Assembly (NCBI GenBank): GCA_038329965.1
Contig: JBBQNN010000086.1
Coordinates: 1 to 16,592, forward strand
Length of the DNA: 16,592 bases
Source: QHCA01 sp003244095
GTDB taxonomy: Bacteria; Actinomycetota; Actinomycetes; Mycobacteriales; QHCA01
Direction: 5' to 3'
Made by a program: the position numbers and the translations under genes. Below are positions 7,155 through 14,572 of this stretch, piece by piece. The number at the start of each line of letters is the position of its first letter. Within the stretch, counting starts at the first letter, position 1. The notes under the pieces are model-generated. The model worked only from the letters and a program-made list of their open reading frames with translations, searched no databases and was not told where the DNA came from.

Positions 7155-8879
7155 ATGACCTGGACCCTTGCCGCCAAGACGGGCCTCCTGCTCACGGGTG
7201 CGCTCGCGGTCGCTGTCATCGCGCCCGCCGCGCCGGCGGCCGGTGCGGTGGGGGCGGCGGAGGACTCCTCCTTGCGCCTGGCCGGCGTCCGGTTCGGCGC
7301 GGCGACGCAACTCGTCGTGGCCGTTCCGCCCGACCTGGCCCGGCAGGCTCTGCCTGACTCGGCCTTCCACGTGATCCAGGACGGCCGCGGACTCCCGTTG
7401 AGCGTGCAGAGAGTCACCGACGGCGGCCTGGACGTGTACGTCGTCCTGGACACCGCAGTGCCCCGCCCCACCCTTGCCGCCGAACAGTCGGCAGCGGTGG
7501 AGCTGTTGCGCAACCTGCCACCGTCGGTGCGCACCGCCGCCGTCGGGTCCGCCGGGTCCGCCGTGCCGGCGGCCCAGCCGGGCAACGCCACCGCGCTGCG
7601 CGACCTGTCGGTGATCACCCCGCAGGCGACGGCGTCGCCCACTCCGGCGCTGACCGCGATCGCCGCCCTACCGGCCGACGGCCGGCGCCGGGCGATCGTC
7701 CTGCTGACCGACTGCCATGCGGCCGCCGCTGCCCACCTCCAGCCGCTGGCCGCGTCGCTCGGCCGCGGTGATCGCGACCAGCAGCTCGACGTCGTCGCGC
7801 CGGGGTCCGGCTGCCCTCAGGATCTGCCGTCACTGGCCACCCGAGCCGGCGGTCTGGCGGTGGTCGGCCAGTCACTTGCGCGCGTCGACCAGGCACTGGA
7901 CACCGTGCTGCTGGACCTGCTCGGCCAGTACCGTGTGACCCTCCCGGCCTCCGCGCGGGGCAAGTCCCTGACCGTCACCGTCGACCAGGCCGGCGCGCGC
8001 GCATCCACCGACATCGTGGCCGCCGCACTGCCGCGATCAGCCGCGGCGGCGGCCCGGCCGACGCACAAGGCCGGCGGGACGTCGCGGGGGCTGCTCGCCG
8101 CTCTCGTCGTACTCGTCGTGGTCCTCGCCATCGTGGCGGGCGCGATCGCGGTCCGCCGTCGCCGCGCGCCCGCGGGAGCGCCGGTGTCGCACGCCGCGGC
8201 CCGGCCGGCACGGGAGGCGGCCGGGCCGCCGCCGTTCCGGCCGGTCGTACAGGCCGCCGACAAGCCGCCCCCCGAGCGCCCCCCGGACAAACCCGCCGGC
8301 TGGTCCCCGGCCGCCCTCCCGGGGTTTGTCTCGACGGGAGTCACCGATCAGACGGTCAGGGTCCGCCTTCCCGAGCTTGCCGACGCGTCGGCGTTGCAGG
8401 CCTATGCCGGGCAGGCCGACGGCATGGCCGACGGGTGGGTGCCGGTGCCCGCCGACGACGCCGGGCCCGCCTGGACAGCCCTGGTGGACGCATGGTTGCA
8501 GACCTGGCGCGCGGGGCCGGGCGGCGGCGCCCTGAGCCTGCTCGTCGAGCGGTGTGCGGACCGCCGGGTCGTGGGGTACGTCGGCCTGCGGATGGGCCCC
8601 CGCGCCGCGGACATCTCCTTCGGCACGGCGCCGCCGTGGCGGAGCAACGGCTATGCCACCAGATCCCTCAGGCTGATCGCGGACTGGCTCACCGACGACG
8701 ACCCCGCGCGCACCGTCCAGGCGATGATCCGGCCGGAAGACGACGCGAGCTGCAACGTCGCCCGCCAGGCCGGCTTCCAGCCGACGGGCGTCACCCGGAC
8801 CTTCGTGCCGGAGACGGGCCGGGTCGAGCTCGACCTGCGATACGTGTTCCGGCCCGGTGCCGCCGGCGAGGCGCAGTAG
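7155..8879 (+). CDS. Membrane protein: secreted vWA-like domain, one TM helix, cytoplasmic GNAT acetyltransferase
   Basis: 574 residues. Residues 1-30 are a signal peptide (LLLTGALAVAVIAPAAPAAG). Residues ~40-290 resemble a vWA domain: LDVYVVLDTAVP (92-103), RRRAIVLLTDCH (177-188) and LPSLATRAGG (224-233). The metal-binding DxSxS motif is degenerate, D-T-A-V-P. Residues 313-333 are a membrane helix followed by RRRR, so the C-terminus is predicted to be cytoplasmic. Residues ~340-395 are a Pro/Ala-rich linker. Residues ~397-565 are a RimJ/RimL-like GNAT domain with GYVGLRMG (474-481), the acetyl-CoA loop PWRSNGYATRSL (494-505) and NVARQAGF (534-541). An acetyltransferase tethered to a surface sensor-like domain is unusual; its substrate is unknown. 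No clear Shine-Dalgarno precedes the ATG at 7155. The gene ends 24 bases before selD. Confidence 0.85.
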   Translation: MTWTLAAKTGLLLTGALAVAVIAPAAPAAGAVGAAEDSSLRLAGVRFGAATQLVVAVPPDLARQALPDSAFHVIQDGRGLPLSVQRVTDGGLDVYVVLDTAVPRPTLAAEQSAAVELLRNLPPSVRTAAVGSAGSAVPAAQPGNATALRDLSVITPQATASPTPALTAIAALPADGRRRAIVLLTDCHAAAAAHLQPLAASLGRGDRDQQLDVVAPGSGCPQDLPSLATRAGGLAVVGQSLARVDQALDTVLLDLLGQYRVTLPASARGKSLTVTVDQAGARASTDIVAAALPRSAAAAARPTHKAGGTSRGLLAALVVLVVVLAIVAGAIAVRRRRAPAGAPVSHAAARPAREAAGPPPFRPVVQAADKPPPERPPDKPAGWSPAALPGFVSTGVTDQTVRVRLPELADASALQAYAGQADGMADGWVPVPADDAGPAWTALVDAWLQTWRAGPGGGALSLLVERCADRRVVGYVGLRMGPRAADISFGTAPPWRSNGYATRSLRLIADWLTDDDPARTVQAMIRPEDDASCNVARQAGFQPTGVTRTFVPETGRVELDLRYVFRPGAAGEAQ

Positions 8880-8890
8880 GGCAGCGCGCG

Positions 8891-8896
8891 TACCTT
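8891..8896 (+). promoter_or_regulatory. Candidate -10 element for leaderless selD transcription
   Basis: TACCTT matches TANNNT and lies 7 bases before the selD ATG. The intervening CCTTTTC contains no Shine-Dalgarno. This suggests selD is transcribed from its own promoter with a leaderless start, although the upstream gene ends only 24 bases before it. Confidence 0.4.
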
Positions 8897-8903
8897 CCTT
8901 TTC

Positions 8904-9926
8904 ATGACCCTGCCTGTCATAGCGCGGACCGGCCAGCGGATCCGACTGACGCAGTACGCGCACGGCGGAGGTTGCGCCTGCAAGATCCCGCCGGGTGAGC
9001 TCGAGACGATGGTGGCGGGGCTCATCGGTGCGGGCGCCGGCAGCGCAGCCACCGGCGAGCTGCTCGTCGGGCTCGACGCCGGTGACGACGCTGCGGTGGT
9101 CCGCATCAGCGACGGCATCGCCGTGATCGCCACCGCCGACTTCTTCACACCGGTGGTGGACGATCCGTACGACTGGGGCCGGATCGCCGCGGCCAACGCC
9201 CTGTCCGACGTCTACGCCATGGGCGGGCGACCGGTGGTCGCGGTCAACCTGCTCGGCTGGCCGCGCGAGGTGCTCCCGCTCGAGCTGGCCACCGAGGTGC
9301 TGCGCGGCGGGCTGGCGGTGGCGGCGGAAGCCGGCAGCCACGTCGCCGGCGGGCACAGCGTGGACGATCCCGAGCCGAAGTACGGCATGGCCGTGACCGG
9401 CATCGCCGACCCCCAGCGGTTGCTGCGCAACGACGCAGGGCGGGCCGGAGTGCCGATTAGCCTCACCAAGCCGCTCGGCATCGGCGTCCTCAACAGCCGC
9501 CACAAGGCGACCGGTGAGGTGTTCGCCCAGGCGATCGAGGCGATGACGACGCTCAATCGGGTCGCGGCCGACGCCGCCCTCCGAGCCGGGATCACCTGCG
9601 CCACCGACGTGACCGGCTTCGGCCTGCTCGGTCACCTGTTCAAGCTGGCCAGGGCCTCAGGGGTGACGGCCGTGGTCGACGCGGCCGCGGTGCCCTACCT
9701 CGACGGCGCCCGCGCGGCCCTGCGGGACGGGTACGTCAGCGGCGGCACCCGGCGCAATCTCGACTGGGTACGACCACATCTCGACAGCACCGTCACCGAG
9801 GAGGAGTTGCTGTTGCTCGCCGACGCCCAGACCTCCGGCGGCCTGCTCGTCGCGGGGGAGGTCCCCGGCGCGCCGGTGATCGGGGAGCTCCGGACGCCCG
9901 GCGATGCCGTCCTGGTCGTGCGCTGA
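8904..9926 (+). CDS. selD: Selenide, water dikinase (selenophosphate synthetase)
   Basis: Makes selenophosphate from selenide and ATP, the selenium donor for SelA. It has 340 residues, close to the E. coli length. The N-terminal LTQYAHGGGCACKIPP carries the catalytic Cys24, Cys26 and Lys27; the catalytic position is TGC, not Sec. The ATP/metal-binding segments GDDAAV (about 61-66) and ATADFFTPVVDD follow, as do AAANALSDVYAMGGRP and GGHSVDDPEPKYG. The C-terminal domain has ATDVTGFGLLGHL and ADAQTSGGLLVA. Later starts would remove the catalytic cysteine, which supports ATG 8904. fdhD follows after 25 bases on the same strand, so selD and fdhD are likely cotranscribed. Both serve the formate dehydrogenase encoded 5.7 kb away on the other strand. 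Confidence 0.97.
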   Translation: MTLPVIARTGQRIRLTQYAHGGGCACKIPPGELETMVAGLIGAGAGSAATGELLVGLDAGDDAAVVRISDGIAVIATADFFTPVVDDPYDWGRIAAANALSDVYAMGGRPVVAVNLLGWPREVLPLELATEVLRGGLAVAAEAGSHVAGGHSVDDPEPKYGMAVTGIADPQRLLRNDAGRAGVPISLTKPLGIGVLNSRHKATGEVFAQAIEAMTTLNRVAADAALRAGITCATDVTGFGLLGHLFKLARASGVTAVVDAAAVPYLDGARAALRDGYVSGGTRRNLDWVRPHLDSTVTEEELLLLADAQTSGGLLVAGEVPGAPVIGELRTPGDAVLVVR

Positions 9927-9936
9927 TCAGCGGCAC

Positions 9937-9945
9937 GGAGGGAGG
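9937..9945 (+). promoter_or_regulatory. Strong ribosome binding site that fixes the fdhD start
   Basis: GGAGGGAGG ends 6 bases before the ATG at 9952. This favours that start over an in-frame ATG at 9904, which lies inside selD and has no ribosome site. Confidence 0.8.
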
Positions 9946-9951
9946 TCGCGC

Positions 9952-10776
9952 ATGGGCCGGGTCACTGATCGGCGCCGCATAGTACGCATCGACCGGGATC
10001 GACGGGTCGAGCGGGCCGACACCCTCGCCGTCGAGGAGCCACTGGAGATCCGGGTGGGGGGCCGGCCGCTGTCGGTGACCATGCGCACCCCGGGCGACGA
10101 CTTCGACCTGGTGGCCGGTTTCCTCACCACCGAGGGCGTGATCGCGGGTGCCGGTGAGCTCGCCACGATGCGCTACTGCGCCGGGGCCCCGGCCGACGGG
10201 GAGAACACCTACAACGTCGTCGACGCCACCGTGGCGGGCACCGTCGCCGTTCCGGCGTACTCGGTGGAGCGCAACTTCTATACGACGTCCTCCTGCGGGG
10301 TGTGCGGCAAGGCCTCGATCGAGGCGATCCGTACCGTGAGCCGCTGGCCGGTGGGCGCCGACCCGGCCACGGTCACGGCCGCGGTGCTGAGCGGGCTGCC
10401 CGATGCCCTGCGAGCCGGGCAGGCGGTGTTCGACAAGACCGGGGGGCTGCACGCGGCGGGGCTGTTCGACAGCACCGGAGGCCTGCTCTGTCTCCGGGAG
10501 GACGTCGGGCGGCACAACGCGGTCGACAAGGTGGTCGGCTGGGCCGCCCGCTCAGGTGCCCTGCCGCTCACCGGCCGCATCCTCATGGTCAGCGGCCGGG
10601 CGTCCTTCGAGCTGGCCCAGAAGGCGGTGATGGCGGGCATCCCGGTGCTGGCCGCGGTCTCCGCGCCCTCGACGCTGGCCGTCGACCTCGCGCGCGAGGC
10701 CGGGTTGACCCTGGTCGGCTTCCTGCGCGGGGCGACGATGAATGTCTACGCCGGCGGCCAACGGGTCACCGGCTAG
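9952..10776 (+). CDS. fdhD: Formate dehydrogenase accessory sulfurtransferase FdhD
   Basis: Transfers sulfur from a cysteine desulfurase to the bis-MGD cofactor, a step needed for active formate dehydrogenase. It has 274 residues from ATG 9952. Family landmarks are DTLAVEEPLEIRVGG (23-37), TPGDDFDLVAGFLTTEGV (46-63), the sulfur-carrying CxxC loop SSCGVCGK with C115 and C118, and the segments REDVGRHNAVDKVVG and SGRASFELAQKAVMAGIP. The C-terminal GFLRGATMNVYAG is also typical. It sits 25 bases downstream of selD and is convergent with the tandem GNAT gene; the two stop codons are 7 bases apart inside a palindromic hairpin. Both cofactor sulfuration (FdhD) and Sec supply (SelD) are prerequisites for the same enzyme, which explains the pairing. 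Confidence 0.97.
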   Translation: MGRVTDRRRIVRIDRDRRVERADTLAVEEPLEIRVGGRPLSVTMRTPGDDFDLVAGFLTTEGVIAGAGELATMRYCAGAPADGENTYNVVDATVAGTVAVPAYSVERNFYTTSSCGVCGKASIEAIRTVSRWPVGADPATVTAAVLSGLPDALRAGQAVFDKTGGLHAAGLFDSTGGLLCLREDVGRHNAVDKVVGWAARSGALPLTGRILMVSGRASFELAQKAVMAGIPVLAAVSAPSTLAVDLAREAGLTLVGFLRGATMNVYAGGQRVTG

Positions 10777-10789
10777 CCCTCGGCTAGCC
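10771..10789. terminator. Bidirectional hairpin between convergent fdhD and GNAT genes
   Basis: GGCTAGCC at 10771-10778 and again at 10782-10789 flank a CTC loop. Each copy is itself palindromic, so together they form an 8-bp stem with a 3-base loop on either strand. The left copy contains the fdhD stop (10774-10776) and the right copy the stop of the minus-strand gene (10784-10786). There is no U tract, so intrinsic termination is unproven. Confidence 0.45.
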
Positions 10790-11779
10790 CAGCGTGATGG
10801 CCTTGCGCCATACGTCGATCTCCAGCACGGGCCGCATGCCGACCGACTCGTAGAGGCTGAGGGCGCCTGAGGCGTTGTTGGTGTCCACGCCGAGCATGGC
10901 GCTCGTCCGGCCACGGCGGCTCATCTCGGCGAAGGAGATGCGCAGCAGCAGCTTGGCCAGCCCCTTGCCGCGGGCCCGCGGGTGCACGCCGAGGGCCTGC
11001 ACGTAGCCGGCGTTGTCGGTCTCGACGAAGGCATTGGTGGCCAGCAGCATCGCGGCCGGCTCGTCGTCGAACTCGGCGTACCAGACCTGCGACCAGTCGG
11101 TGGACGAGCGCTTGGCGAAGTGGCCGTACCACTCGTCGAAGCTCTGCGGCACGGTGCCGAAGTGCCCGCGGAAGGCGACCTCCTTGACCCCGTGCGCGGC
11201 CCGCAGCAGGTCCTCGTCGGTGCCGCAGACCCGCACCGTCACGCCGGACGGTACCGGCGGGCCGGCGAGGTCCGCGAGGTCCGCGAGGTCGGCGAGGTCG
11301 CCGTCCAGGGTCACCCGCATCCGGTGAAAGGTGGTCACCACGGTGTAGCCGCGCTCGGCCAGCAGGGCGGCCTCGCCCAGCGCCACCCGGTAGCACCCGA
11401 CCATGGCCCGGATCCTGCCGTGCCCCAGCTCCCGCCCGATCTCGCCCGCCCGCCGTTCGACGACGGTGAGCAGGCAGCCGCCCAGGCCCGGGTCGGCGTC
11501 GGGGTGCACGTAGAAGTCGATGTCGACGTCGGCGGACGTGCCCTTGCGGCAGGCCCACGCGTAGCCGACGGCCACCCCATCGGCGTCCAGCGCCAGCCAG
11601 CCGTCGGTGACCGGGTCGAAACCCGGCTCGGTGAACTCGTCGCGCAGGTCGTCCTCCGTCAGGTCGGGAAATCCGAGTACGGAGACGTCATGCGCGACGA
11701 GCAGGCGGTAGACCTCGGGCAGGTCGTCGAGGACCGGCCGGCGCAGAGCATGTCCGGCGGGCAGGGCAGTGGCACTCAC
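10784..11779 (-). CDS. Tandem-GNAT N-acetyltransferase (MshD-like architecture)
   Basis: 331 residues from GTG 11779, with two GNAT domains. The N-terminal domain (about 12-155) is divergent. The C-terminal domain (about 180-330) has the acetyl-CoA signature VQALGVHPRARGKGLAKLLL (260-279) and LGVDTNNASGALSLYESVGM (297-315). The two-domain layout is that of mycothiol synthase MshD, but I do not see MshD-specific features, so the substrate is left open. The linker contains DLADLADLADLAG, encoded by four 9-bp repeats. A TTG three codons upstream could also start the protein; GTG 11779 was chosen because the sequence MSATALPAGH is a natural start. It lies 65 bases downstream of the CMD-family gene on the same strand and could be the third gene of that operon. 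Confidence 0.88.
   Translation of the reverse strand: MSATALPAGHALRRPVLDDLPEVYRLLVAHDVSVLGFPDLTEDDLRDEFTEPGFDPVTDGWLALDADGVAVGYAWACRKGTSADVDIDFYVHPDADPGLGGCLLTVVERRAGEIGRELGHGRIRAMVGCYRVALGEAALLAERGYTVVTTFHRMRVTLDGDLADLADLADLAGPPVPSGVTVRVCGTDEDLLRAAHGVKEVAFRGHFGTVPQSFDEWYGHFAKRSSTDWSQVWYAEFDDEPAAMLLATNAFVETDNAGYVQALGVHPRARGKGLAKLLLRISFAEMSRRGRTSAMLGVDTNNASGALSLYESVGMRPVLEIDVWRKAITLG
11265..11300. repeat. Four tandem copies of a 9-bp unit in a GNAT linker
   Basis: GCGAGGTCC occurs at 11265-11273 and 11274-11282, and GCGAGGTCG at 11283-11291 and 11292-11300 (plus strand). They encode repeated Asp-Leu-Ala triplets in the linker between the two GNAT domains. The unit is a multiple of 3, so copy-number changes would keep the frame. 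Confidence 0.9.
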
Positions 11780-11844
11780 GATGTGCAAGCATGCCCTGTC
11801 CCGGCGGCCGGCCCGAACTTCTTTTCGTACGGGTGCGTCAGCGC

Positions 11845-12246
11845 CTATGGATGGCGGGGGACGGGGAGCAGGTCACGGTCGGCGAGGACCCGGCGGGCGA
11901 CGGTCATGGCACCCAGCACACGGGGGAAGCCGGCGTAGGGCAGCGCCTGCATGATGGCCTCGACCAGCTCGCCGGGTTGCAGGCCGGCGCCCAGCGCGGA
12001 GCCGAGATGGGCTTCGAGCTGAGGTTCGACACCGCCGAGGGTGATCAGCGAGCCGAGGACGACCAGCTCCCGGCGGCCGGCGTCCAGGCCGGGGCGGGCG
12101 TGGATGTCGCCGTAGGCGAACTCGACCGCCAGCCGGGGCAGGTCAGGGGCGACATCGGCGAGCTCGTCGTGGACCCTGCGACGGGTAGCGCCGGGCCCGC
12201 CGAGCTCGGCCTGGCGGGCGAGGCCACGCTCGTAGCGTTCGTTCAT
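11845..12246 (-). CDS. Carboxymuconolactone decarboxylase (CMD) family protein
   Basis: 133 residues from ATG 12246. The CMD fold is shown by RRELVVLGSLITLGGVEPQLEAHL (about 58-81), ALGAGLQPGELVEAIMQALPYAGFPRVLGAM and VARRVLADRD. It lacks the CxxC pair of AhpD-type peroxidase partners, so it belongs to the decarboxylase-like branch; the actual reaction is unknown. Its ATG overlaps the dienelactone hydrolase stop as ATGA (12243-12246), so translation is coupled. The pairing recalls beta-ketoadipate pathway steps, but many CMD/DLH pairs in actinomycetes have other or unknown roles. Confidence 0.92.
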   Translation of the reverse strand: MNERYERGLARQAELGGPGATRRRVHDELADVAPDLPRLAVEFAYGDIHARPGLDAGRRELVVLGSLITLGGVEPQLEAHLGSALGAGLQPGELVEAIMQALPYAGFPRVLGAMTVARRVLADRDLLPVPRHP

Positions 12247-12992
12247 GCCCGTGGCCGGCCGGCGTTGTGGGCGGTGAAGTCGACGATGCGGTGCCATGCG
12301 TCGGCGCAGGCTTCCTCCCACTCGCCGAACGCCCGGTCGAAGAACGAGTGCGGCGCGCCGTCATAGACGTGCATCTCGTAGGTCTTGCCGGCCTGCTCGA
12401 AGCCGGCCGCCAGTGCCCGGAACGCCTCCGGCGGGGTCGCGACATCGTTGCCGGCCAGCAGCATCAGCAGTGGCGCGGACAGGTCGGTGGTCGCGTCGCC
12501 GAAGAAGCGTGGCGAACCGTAGAACCCGATCGCCCCTGCCAGGCCGAGATCGCCGGCCGCCTGCCGCCAGGAGTGGCCTCCGCCCAGACAGAACCCGACG
12601 GTGAACACCGGGCCCGGATGCTCCTCACGCAGCAGCCCGACGGCCGCTGTCACGTCGGCGTCGACGTGGCCGGTGCCCAGCAGCGGCAGGTGGTTCATCG
12701 GATCGAAGGAGTCGGCACGCTGCGAAGTCCCGGCGGTACGCCCGTAGAAGTCGATGGCGATGGTGTGGAATCCGGCCTGAGCGAACCGTTGGGCGAGATT
12801 TTCGTAGAAGGGGTGCAGGCCCCGCGCGTCCGGGAGGACGACCATGCTGCTGCCGTTCGGGGTGGCCGGGACCGCCCGATAGGCGCAGAAGCGGTTTCCG
12901 TCAGCGGCGGTGATCTCCAGCGGGCCGTGTTCGGCCACCTCGCCGTGAGCGACGGGCAGAGCGGGCGGTCGGCTTCCAGCCGAGTGACACAT
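12243..12992 (-). CDS. Dienelactone hydrolase family protein
   Basis: Alpha/beta hydrolase of 249 residues from ATG 12992, preceded by AGAAGGAG about 7 bases upstream. The nucleophile is Cys135 in GFCLGGG, the acid is probably Asp183 (LAGNDVATPPE), and the base is His215 (DGAPHSFFD). The upstream segments VVLPDARGLHPFYENLAQRFAQ and AIDFYGRTAG are characteristic of the family. Family enzymes hydrolyse dienelactones or related lactones and esters; the substrate here is not evident. The stop overlaps the next gene's ATG. The gene is divergent from an XRE-type regulator 133 bases away, which may control it. A much longer upstream frame exists, but it runs into the regulator's 5' end and lacks a ribosome site. 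Confidence 0.94.
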   Translation of the reverse strand: MCHSAGSRPPALPVAHGEVAEHGPLEITAADGNRFCAYRAVPATPNGSSMVVLPDARGLHPFYENLAQRFAQAGFHTIAIDFYGRTAGTSQRADSFDPMNHLPLLGTGHVDADVTAAVGLLREEHPGPVFTVGFCLGGGHSWRQAAGDLGLAGAIGFYGSPRFFGDATTDLSAPLLMLLAGNDVATPPEAFRALAAGFEQAGKTYEMHVYDGAPHSFFDRAFGEWEEACADAWHRIVDFTAHNAGRPRA

Positions 12993-13125
12993 GGTCGGTC
13001 TCCTTCTCGCCGGTACGTCTGGTGCCGCCCAGACTGGCGGCGATCGCGGTCGGCACCCAGGTCTCCGGCTGTACGGGTACTCGCAGGGCCATCCTCCGTC
13101 TGCCAGCGGCAGGGATACTGGCGGC
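12993..13125. promoter_or_regulatory. Divergent promoter/operator region between DLH operon and XRE regulator
   Basis: The 133-bp interval holds an inverted repeat GCCGCC-N6-GGCGGC (13024-13041). ACTGGCGGC at 13033-13041 is repeated directly at 13117-13125, immediately before the regulator ATG. A GATACT element at 13114-13119 lies 6 bases before that ATG and could be a leaderless -10. If the regulator binds the repeated sequence, it would block its own promoter. This is inferred only from repeat position. Confidence 0.35.
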
Positions 13126-14010
13126 ATGAGAGATCGGCAGGAGCTGGGCGGATTCCTGCGATCGCGGCGCGCGCGCGTCACGCCGCAGAGTGCCGGGCTG
13201 CCCGGCGGATCGCGCCGCCGCGTCCCGGGGCTGCGCCGGGAGGAGCTCGCGCAGGTCGCCGGGATCAGCGTGGAGTACTACCAGCGGCTGGAGCAGGGTC
13301 GGGCGACCCGCCCGTCCGAGGAGGTGCTCGACGCCATCGCCCGCGTGCTCCGGCTCGACGACGTACGGCGAGCACATCTGCACCGTCTTGCCCGCCCGCC
13401 GCGCGGGCCGGTCCCGGCCACCGACCAGGCGGCCGGGCAGGTCCGGCCCGAGCTGCAGCACATGCTCACCCTGATGGACCGGATCCCGGCGTTGATCATC
13501 AACGACGGGTTCGACCTGCTCGCCGCCAACCCCCTCGCCACCCGCATCTTCACCGCCGTCAATATCGCCCCCGCCGCCAACTGCAACATGGCCCGCTACC
13601 TGTTCCTCGACCCCGCAGCCCGCGACTTCCACCTTGAATGGGCTGGCGTCGCCGCCGCCACGGCCGGCCAGCTCAGACTCGCCACAGGCCGCCACCCCGG
13701 CGACCCGAACCTCACCGGCCTGGTCACGGAGTTGACGACCAGCAGCGAGGACTTCCGTGCGCTCTGGGACGCCGGGGACGTCGAGCAGCGCTCCTGCGGC
13801 GCCAAGAGCCTCCGCCATCCGGCCCTGGGCGTACTGACCTTGCACTACGAAAACTTCGAGCCAATCAGCAGTCCTCGCCAGCGGCTCATCACCTTCACCC
13901 CCGAGCCGCAGAGCGCCACCGAAGCGGCACTGCATCTCCTTGCCACCTGGGCTGCCCCGGCACAGGCGAGGCCCCGAGCTGCCGCCGACCGGCTCGTCAT
14001 CGACCACTGA
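13126..14010 (+). CDS. XRE-family HTH regulator with MmyB-like ligand-binding domain
   Basis: 294 residues from ATG 13126. The N-terminal HTH (about 5-90) contains LGGFLRSRRARVTP, RRVPGLRREELAQVAGISVEYYQRLEQGR and a LDAIARVLRLDD helix. The C-terminal PAS-like domain (about 105-285) carries PALIINDGFDLLAANPLA and YLFLDPAARDFHLEW, typical of the MmyB-like family abundant in actinomycetes. Such proteins usually regulate an adjacent divergent oxidoreductase or hydrolase gene, here the dienelactone hydrolase/CMD pair. The start has no clear Shine-Dalgarno but has GATACT 6 bases upstream. Its 3' end overlaps the convergent DUF998 gene by 14 bases. Confidence 0.94.
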   Translation: MRDRQELGGFLRSRRARVTPQSAGLPGGSRRRVPGLRREELAQVAGISVEYYQRLEQGRATRPSEEVLDAIARVLRLDDVRRAHLHRLARPPRGPVPATDQAAGQVRPELQHMLTLMDRIPALIINDGFDLLAANPLATRIFTAVNIAPAANCNMARYLFLDPAARDFHLEWAGVAAATAGQLRLATGRHPGDPNLTGLVTELTTSSEDFRALWDAGDVEQRSCGAKSLRHPALGVLTLHYENFEPISSPRQRLITFTPEPQSATEAALHLLATWAAPAQARPRAAADRLVIDH

Positions 14011-14572
14011 GCGCAGACCGCTGCTGCGCGCGGCGTTCCAGCAGTACGACGACCAGTGGGCACAGCGCCTGGGAGCCGGCGACGAAACGCTCCGAGAGCC
14101 CGACCAGGTCGCCCTTGCCGAACAGTTCCACCGCGAACCACGTGAGGGGCACGAGCAGTGCCGCGGTCGCGGCCACTCCGGACGCGCGCCGCCAGGCAAG
14201 CGCCGGCCACACCGCGAGGGACACGAAGCCCACGGCCGCGGCACAGAAATGCGCCGCTGACGAGCCGACCTCAGGCAGCGGGAACGCGGCTACCGCGAGG
14301 GTGCCCGCGCCGCCGGCGGCCAGGGCCAGGCGCCCGGGGGGGCCGGCCGGTCGCAGCCCCACGGCGGTGACGATGTCGCACAGCCCCACGCCGGCCAGCC
14401 CCGCGGTCATCACCCACCGGTCGGTGGCGCCGTGCGCGGCCAGCGCGCTGATCGTGTCGGTCACCGAGTCGAAACCACCGGGCTGCAAGGCCGCCGCCAG
14501 GGTCCACCCGCCGATCATGAACACCGGCGCGCAGGCCGCTGAAAGCACCGTCCACCGCGGCAGTTGTCGCAT
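13997..14572 (-). CDS. DUF998 family integral membrane protein
   Basis: 191 residues with about six membrane segments (near 8-30, 52-73, 80-98, 106-126, 132-150 and 162-178). The DTISALAAHGATDRWVMTAGL loop and helix after TM1 are typical of DUF998. Function is unknown. The ATG at 14572 has TAAGGT 6 bases upstream, which could be a leaderless -10; the overlapping AAGGTGA could also act as a ribosome site. It is convergent with the XRE regulator (14-base overlap) and divergent from the DUF6338 gene. Confidence 0.85.
   Translation of the reverse strand: MRQLPRWTVLSAACAPVFMIGGWTLAAALQPGGFDSVTDTISALAAHGATDRWVMTAGLAGVGLCDIVTAVGLRPAGPPGRLALAAGGAGTLAVAAFPLPEVGSSAAHFCAAAVGFVSLAVWPALAWRRASGVAATAALLVPLTWFAVELFGKGDLVGLSERFVAGSQALCPLVVVLLERRAQQRSALSGR

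Noticed and set aside
9904..9951. Upstream ATG for fdhD at 9904
   Set aside because: It lies within selD and lacks a ribosome site. ATG 9952 has GGAGGGAGG at 6 bases, and family similarity begins after it.
11780..11788. TTG at 11788 as the start of the tandem GNAT
   Set aside because: Possible, but it adds only three residues and has no better ribosome site than GTG 11779.
12993..13181. Longer start for dienelactone hydrolase at 13181
   Set aside because: It would overlap the XRE regulator, while ATG 12992 has a strong Shine-Dalgarno.
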